This document shows, piece by piece, positions 58,802-64,000 of a DNA stretch of 64,000 nucleotides (positions are counted from its first letter, which is position 1; each line of letters begins with the position of its first letter). The notes below the pieces were generated by a model. The model was not told where the DNA came from and did not search any database. It saw only the letters and a program-made list of their open reading frames with translations. The stretch is from Linnemannia schmuckeri. Lineage: Eukaryota > Mortierellomycota > Mortierellomycetes > Mortierellales > Mortierellaceae. Location of the stretch: positions 1,860,001-1,924,000 of the forward strand of contig JANATG010000008.1 in the NCBI GenBank assembly GCA_029449235.1, read 5' to 3'. The position numbers and the translations under genes were made by a program.

Positions 58802-61590
58802 CACTGATGGATAATTGCATCAAATCACTCACAACCCCACTCGGATTTCTAATCACAGCTCTCTTTTTGAATTTTTATATTTTTTTTTGTTTGACCCCCG
58901 CCACATTTTTTTTTCTTTTTCACAAAGTATCTGGTAGGGATGTCAAAGAACCAGCGAGCAGTACACATCTACCGCTTTAAAGGATCTGGTGGACCCCCAG
59001 ACGAGCGTCCGACAGAGTCATTGCAGTTCTGGGACTACCTTGAGCTGAAGCACGAGACCTTGGTCCTGAGGGGCACAGAGCTGCTCCACAAGGACTTCTG
59101 TCTGGTGACTGCCAATGGTCGATTTGTAAGTCGAATCTTTTTTTTTTTTGTTAAATTTGCACAGCGGAGCGGGCGGCGACAAATGAATGTGGAAAAAAAA
59201 GCATACCAGTTATTGACACTTTATGTTCAACTGTACACGCATACGCATATGTAGATCATTGTTGCAGCAGTGTCCCCTCCCACAAGTGGACCCTCAGAAT
59301 CTCGCACCTATCCCTGTGCCCTCAATTGCATCTCCAACCTGGACACCGTTGTCTTTTACGTCATTGAGCTTGCTACTGGGAAGGTATTTACTATTCGCCT
59401 TTTATAATTGCAAGGCAAATGTCCAAGTGCAACGGAATATAGGACAAGCCGGTTGACAAAGACTTCATTCTTTTGTGAATGTGTGGTAGATCACCGATAA
59501 GCGCGAGTTCTCACGCGAATACATTATGATTGCACATCACTATGGCGTGAGTCTCTACGACTCGTTGTTTGCAGTCATGTTGATCAAGAGTCAGGCCATT
59601 CAAATCATCCACGTCAAGGTACAGAGTAAACCTTTGTGGACCAAATTGTTGACACCTCTATTCAACACTGCCAAGAAAAGTTTCAACTTACGCAGTGGCA
59701 TTTAATCCTTTCCAATTATAGAGCAACGGCAAGCTGGTGGACATGCACAGGATAGGATGGTTCAATCACGAGGATGACGAATGGGTGCTAGCTCAATACA
59801 GGGACTTCAATGGGCAATACATTGCACAAAACAGCATGTCGGCAGCATCTTCTACATATCTCCGTGGATTCAGTCCAAAGGATGAGGACATGAGTGACCC
59901 CAGGACAGCAGATCGACATGAGTCGTTCGCTCTTGCACCAAACAATGCGTCTTCCATGGAACCTCTTTCGGAAACTACCTATCATCAAGTGCCATCAGGA
60001 GCCAATAACACGAATGGCCTGTCTCCAAGAGCAAATCAGCCCAATATCGCATCCAATGGCTTTAGTGCGCACGCGGCATCCCGACAGCCACAGTGCGATG
60101 AGGTTCGTTCAATTTCGCCCTAGTTGATGGGTGTCAGAGGTATCACGAAGGCGGTATCGCAAGGGGACTAACATGTGTGTTTTCCACTATTCAATTAGCC
60201 ACACTCTCAGACCCTTAGTGGCATCAAGCAGCGACTCATGGCGTATCTATTCCGGAAAGCATTCTACGCGGATGATGGGTATGTAGCATTGTCTATGCAG
60301 GATTTCCTTTGGTAGCGGTGCCAGAATTGAGTCACTGAAAATTAATTATTTCTCTTCATTACAATAGCGGGGCGGCACTTCGGCACTTTCACCTTACGTT
60401 TCAGCAGTTTGCAAGCTTGGTTATGTGGCGGATGCAGTTTCTGGACGAGTCTACTTTGCTCATCAAGTTCGGGAAGTTGGATTGCGTTGTCGGGAAGGTA
60501 CGTCTTGGATTGTATCCTTCGGGACTTGTCGCGATATTCGTCTGGATATCGAGTCGCTCATGTGTACTTAAATCATCACTATCTCGTTTCTCTCGCAATT
60601 AAAAAATAGCCGGCTGACAGTTCACATCAGACAGCATTCTTTGTGTTCTACGACATCCACACGACGGAGATTCTTCAAGTTTACGACAATGCATCCACGG
60701 AGTTCCTTCGACTCTACGAATCATGGGCGGATCAATTCTGCGCGACAGCCTACTCGACTGCAGGAAAGGACAAACGTCACTATTCATCCACTTGCTCAAA
60801 CAACGTTTATGCCAAGGATCACCTGAAGAAGACACAGTACGGGATGAGGAATGCTCGTAACGGAGGGTACGTTAAGCCTTGGTGTTTTCTTGATCTAGAA
60901 TGTTTGCTTCGTAGGAGGGCTATTTGTTTACAATCTATATTTTTCTGGTATTCCGATATTGCTCCTTGTAGGTCGGCGCAAGCGGTGAAGCGATCCCTCT
61001 GTGTTCTGCCATATAGTCCGCAGTCACTCAGTGACAGCCCATATCTGGATCAGGCTTTGTTCAGCTACGACGAAAAACTCATCTCAGCATTGGATCGGTA
61101 CGTACATCTCATAGCGTGATTTTGGCAGCAATCCAGGCGCAGGAAAGAATGTTGTTCTAATCGCTACAGTTAACATTTCGTACGCAACAGACAAAAACTC
61201 TATCAGGACGTCCCGATCAAGTTCTATTTGCGCGGGAGTGGAGGACTTCGTTTCAAGATCCATCTGTTCAAGCCCAGTCCAAACGGCAACGGAAGCAGCA
61301 GTGGTAACATCAACAACGGCAGCGCCAATGGAGGTGCGGCTACGACCGTCAACACCACCACCAACAACAACAATGCAAATGGTGCTCCCAGTAATCCTGG
61401 GACCACCACCACGGCGGGCGGAGGAGGAACAGGAAATGGCACAGCAGTATCAACAACGCGAAACCGGCGCTTTGCCCAGTTCATCCCACATCCTTTCGAG
61501 CCATTCATAATCTCTGTGATCCATCAACAACAGCAGCCCACCATCGTCAACTTTCATATCCGCGTACCCGAACAGGACGCCTCTCTGTAA
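58389..61590 (+). CDS. det1: DET1 homologue (CRL4 ubiquitin-ligase component)
   Basis: Ten exons (58389-58610, 58928-59125, 59255-59383, 59490-59618, 59722-60102, 60199-60278, 60368-60497, 60610-60866, 60972-61097, 61191-61590) encode 683 residues, all in phase. Landmarks: F-L-K-K-F-T-P-C-G-Q-Y-L-V near the start, H-H-Y-G-V-S-L-Y-D-S-L-F-A-V, a late block with Y-L-D-Q-A-L-F-S-Y-D-E-K-L, and P-H-P-F-E-P-F-I-I-S-V with V-N-F-H-I-R at the end. These match the order in animal and plant DET1, which binds DDB1 in CUL4 E3 ligases. It is longer than the ~550-residue animal protein because of a polar insertion (about 255-375) and an Asn/Thr/Gly-rich insertion near the C-terminus. Intron 1 holds a 36-base T run. 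Confidence 0.9.
58766..58801. repeat. 36-base T homopolymer in det1 intron 1
   Basis: An uninterrupted run of 36 T, the longest homopolymer I saw in the window. It lies well upstream of the acceptor at 58927. Confidence 0.9.
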
Positions 61591-61615
61591 CAACACTCAC
61601 TCACAACATCTGTAA

Positions 61616-61621
61616 AATAAA
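61616..61621 (+). terminator. Polyadenylation signal of det1
   Basis: AATAAA 26 bases after the det1 stop. The next gene on the same strand starts 172 bases after that stop, so transcription must end and restart within a short spacer. Confidence 0.55.
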
Positions 61622-61761
61622 ATGAAACATTTCTTAGCAATTTATGTCGAAGTGACTGCTTCAATTTAATACCCTTTCCGGAACTACTTTTTTTTTTTAT
61701 CAGCTTTTCGTTCTGATCGCATCTCAACTCTGTCACACATCATACTTCAGGATCAACAACC

Positions 61762-62514
61762 ATGGGCTGGTTCTCAAAGTCATCAACATTAACAACACCT
61801 GTCGAGCATCCCAAGCAGGAGGACACTGCCGCTGCATCAGTACCATCGCAGGCTCCACCTGCAGCAGCAGCAACAGCAACGACAGCAGGAACGCAGGAGC
61901 CAGTAGCAGTGGCAGAGCCGGCTCTTGCAGTGCCTATCGTCGCCGCTCCATTGCCAGTCATGGAGTTTGATGAGTACAAACAGCCGGATGATATCTATGC
62001 GCGATTCCAGGTCTCTGACGCCATGAATGAGCTCGCTGCTTGTTCTTGTAAGTCATAACTATTATTTCAAGTGGGATATATATCAGGATAGGCGATTTTG
62101 AAGAATATCGAGAGAATTGAGAGACCTTTCTCTTCTCCCGTTTTGCTTCTTTCTGCTCCGTCTTCCCTTTCTTTTTATTTTATCATCCAACAGTGACAGA
62201 ACCCCGCTGACCTTTCTGGCCCTTCTCTCTGTCTCCTATTGGTTTCTTTCTTTTTTTTTATACCTTTCTCCACGTGTGTTTTAATATCACCAAACAAAAA
62301 AAAATATAGCATTGGGATCAAATATCAGGAACTACTACCGGTACGGGACATTCAAGGACTGCGCGGCACGGTATGACCATCTCAAATTCTGTCTGAGCAT
62401 CAAGACTAAATCCTCTCAGGTCGCTCAGGTCATGATCCAGAAACGTGATGCCGATCTCCGGGCGCATAAGAAGAGTCAGCCCAACTCTGAGGATGTCTGG
62501 ACTGTACGATCGTA

Positions 62515-62545
<31 letters not shown>

Positions 62546-62732
62546 CTTTCTTTCTCTTTTAAGAAAAAGTCTTCGAAAAATCGTGCGTTATTTTCGAGAA
62601 TGGGACGGGTATTTGAAGGGTCTTCGCTGGAGGATTCAACGGACTGATAGATTCGTTTCTTCTTAATTTGTATTTATAATGGTTTATAGACATCCCCCAG
62701 AGGAGTTGTTGGAGTTGGCAAGGCAGGGATAG
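61762..62732 (+). CDS. emi1: DUF3128 / EMI1-like protein
   Basis: Three exons (61762-62047, 62310-62511, 62690-62732) encode 176 residues. The first 65 residues are Ala/Pro/Thr-rich low complexity. The conserved part has a cysteine-containing helix (A-A-C-S-S-L-G-S-N), then Y-Y-R-Y-G-T-F-K-D-C-A-A-R-Y-D-H-L-K-F-C-L-S-I-K and S-E-D-V-W-T-V-R-S-H-P-P-E-E. These are the features of the DUF3128 family that includes yeast Emi1. Paired cysteines suggest a CHCH-like, possibly mitochondrial, fold. Yeast Emi1 is needed for early meiotic induction and normal respiration; the biochemical role is unknown. Intron 2 begins with a 29-base T run right after its donor. Confidence 0.85.
62517..62545. repeat. 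29-base T homopolymer in emi1 intron 2
   Basis: Starts five bases after the splice junction at 62511/62512, directly following the donor GTAAG. Confidence 0.9.
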
Positions 62733-62753
62733 GGTATCAGTAATAGGCGTCAT

Positions 62754-62759
62754 AATAAA
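62754..62759 (+). terminator. Polyadenylation signal of emi1
   Basis: AATAAA 22 bases after the emi1 stop codon, inside the 121-base gap to the convergent gene. Confidence 0.55.
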
Positions 62760-62853
62760 CTAGCATGTATCTAAATCAAGTTCAAAACATATTACTGGCG
62801 AAGGTTTTATTATTCTGCCATAAGGAAAGAAAGGTATACAAAGGGCGTCAATC

Positions 62854-64000
62854 TCAAAGGTCGGTGGAGGAAGCCGAAGAAGGGTTCCAATGGTGGGTCG
62901 AGGCAACAGCATAAGAATGAAGACTGCTGTCTGCAACACCGCTCCTGCTAGCGCTGTCCTCTTCGCCCTGTGTGCTCATCGCAAGCTGCTTCTGCAAGGA
63001 CTGCTGTTGCTGGTGCTGTTGCTGGAGTTGAAGCTGTTGGCGGAGATGGTACTGTTCCTGGACGGACATGGGTGTAGGTGTCGCGTTATTGCTGTGAAGA
63101 CGAGCCGCTGACGATGTGAATGACGACGACGAAAGACCTCCTACTCCTGCTCCTCCCAGGCTACCAAAATCGTCCACAGAGGCCTGGATGCCCGTCGAGA
63201 CTGGGGGTGCGCTCCACACACTCTCGGCGGACTCGAAGAGGGGTGTTTCGGCAAAGGAACCAGAATCATGAGGGGAGCTGGTCATGCCCTCACGGAGAAG
63301 GTCCAATGATCCTTGACGGTGCTGTTGCTTGTGCTGTCGCTGTTGCTGAAGCTGCTGTTGTTGGAGGAGCTGTTGGCGTTGGTGGAGGTGACGGAAATCG
63401 TCCTCGTCCTCTTCCTCATCATCATCGTCGTAGTCGTCCCGGTGGCGACCCTGGTTCAGTTCCCGGAACGTCGCCGTGTCCCGACGGGAGCCTCCCTTGG
63501 CATAAAACTGCTGCTCAAACTGCTGTTGCTGATATTGGGGTTGTTGTTGTTGGTATTGCTGGTGTTGCTGTTGTTGTTGATGTGCCAAGGTCGATGGAAG
63601 GATCTGAAGACTTCCAGGTCTCGATCCCGATCCACTTGCGTTTCCTCCGTTTCCTCCGCCACCCGAACCTCCCTGTCGGTCTTGACGCGACATTTCCGAG
63701 TTGAGACTGCGGATGCTCGTCTTGCGGGCAACCTCACGACCGTCCTTGGATTTGGACTGAATCAATGGCTGGAAGTAATCAAAGACCAAGGTGGCACCCC
63801 GACGTTGAGCCCACCAGAGGAACAACAGCTTGCCGAGGTTGTAGCCAGGGATCCAATCGAGTAGGAACGATGACCAGGTATCGATCACTTGGACCGTTCC
63901 ATAGATGCTCCAGTAGGCCAACCATTGCCTAGTTGCCTTGTCCTTCCTCGTCTGCGAGAAAAGAGCCCATCGTCGACGCATCCGCTGCTTCATTTTCTCT
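62854..64000 (-). CDS. REEP/HVA22/Yop1-like membrane-shaping protein, 5' end outside window
   Basis: Minus-strand open frame ending at 62854. The first part holds a TB2/DP1/HVA22 domain: R-Q-W-L-A-Y-W-S-I-Y-G-T-V-Q-V-I-D, a hydrophobic W-I-P-G-Y-N-L-G-K-L-L-F-L-W-W segment, then G-A-T-L-V-F-D-Y-F-Q-P-L-I. This family forms hairpins in the ER membrane and curves tubules. The remaining ~300 residues are Gln/His/Ser-rich and disordered, with an acidic run. An ATG at 63993 exists, but a good acceptor (C/T tract then CGCAG) ends at about 63952, so the visible exon probably begins at 63951 and the true start is off the window. The very long tail is unusual for Yop1 and more like animal REEP1-4 or plant HVA22 variants. 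Confidence 0.8.
   Translation of the reverse strand, partial: EKMKQRMRRRWALFSQTRKDKATRQWLAYWSIYGTVQVIDTWSSFLLDWIPGYNLGKLLFLWWAQRRGATLVFDYFQPLIQSKSKDGREVARKTSIRSLNSEMSRQDRQGGSGGGGNGGNASGSGSRPGSLQILPSTLAHQQQQQHQQYQQQQPQYQQQQFEQQFYAKGGSRRDTATFRELNQGRHRDDYDDDDEEEDEDDFRHLHQRQQLLQQQQLQQQRQHKQQHRQGSLDLLREGMTSSPHDSGSFAETPLFESAESVWSAPPVSTGIQASVDDFGSLGGAGVGGLSSSSFTSSAARLHSNNATPTPMSVQEQYHLRQQLQLQQQHQQQQSLQKQLAMSTQGEEDSASRSGVADSSLHSYAVASTHHWNPSSASSTDL

Noticed and set aside
63952..63993. ATG at 63993 as the start of the REEP-like gene
   Set aside because: A strong 3' splice site lies just downstream and the preceding residues are basic without family similarity. The real start is probably outside the window.
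1..64000. CRISPR arrays, rRNA genes, bacterial-type operons
   Set aside because: No regularly spaced direct repeats, no rRNA-like sequence, and genes have spliceosomal introns.

Overview
The window is nuclear DNA from an early-diverging filamentous fungus, most likely a member of the Mortierellaceae. This rests on compact multi-exon genes with short GT-AG introns and CTAAC-like branch points, pyrimidine-rich leaders, a lineage-style secreted-protein family, and an orthologue set that mixes fungal-type genes (PMA1-type H+-ATPase, Mig1/CreA, Ase1, TMS1) with DET1, which I do not know from the model yeasts. The taxonomic call is inference from protein character, not from a search. Exon chains below were built by hand. 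In each finished gene the reading frame is preserved through every junction.

Layout. 1-4 kb: a tandem array of three paralogous secreted proteins, the first cut by the window edge and the third decayed. 4.5-5.3 kb: ribosomal protein L29. 6.7-7.7 kb: a two-finger Mig1/CreA repressor. 7.7-14.2 kb: a low-complexity stretch without a supportable gene. 14.3-16.8 kb: the deadenylase Ccr4. 17.4-18.1 kb: a probable gene relic. 19.1-22.2 kb: plasma-membrane H+-ATPase. 22.2-31.0 kb: an 8.8 kb stretch without a supportable gene. 31.1-33.1 kb: a TMS1/SERINC membrane protein, divergent from Ase1/PRC1 at 33.7-37.3 kb. 40.7-43.3 kb: an unrecognised beta-rich protein. 43.8-45.7 kb: GAPDH. 46.4-48.6 kb: the GTPase Rheb, divergent from an RS-rich nuclear protein at 49.2-50.6 kb. 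50.7-51.8 kb: a HAD-family phosphatase-like protein. 52.6-56.7 kb: a decayed composite mobile element. 56.8-57.4 kb: SmG. 58.4-61.6 kb: DET1. 61.8-62.7 kb: a DUF3128/EMI1-like protein. 62.9 kb to the edge: a REEP/HVA22-like protein.

The most notable region is 52.6-56.7 kb on the minus strand. It reads as one former protein with an N-terminal FEN1/XPG-like nuclease region, a basic and proline-rich linker, a helical middle, and a C-terminal RuvC-like nuclease with a TnpB-type zinc ribbon. The last part has the hallmarks of Fanzor, the eukaryotic relative of TnpB and Cas12. Spliceosomal introns are still visible. The copy is dead: it has in-frame stops, frameshifts, an Asp-to-Asn change at the first RuvC site, a lost zinc-ribbon cysteine and a missing XPG-I segment. 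Intact relatives elsewhere in the genome would show whether this is a programmable nuclease joined to a flap nuclease.

The remaining genes are mostly housekeeping. PMA1, TMS1 and the REEP-like gene act in membranes; Ccr4, SmG and the RS protein act in RNA metabolism; Rheb acts in TOR signalling; Mig1 and GAPDH act in carbon metabolism. I see no operon-like organisation, no tRNA or rRNA gene and no CRISPR array.
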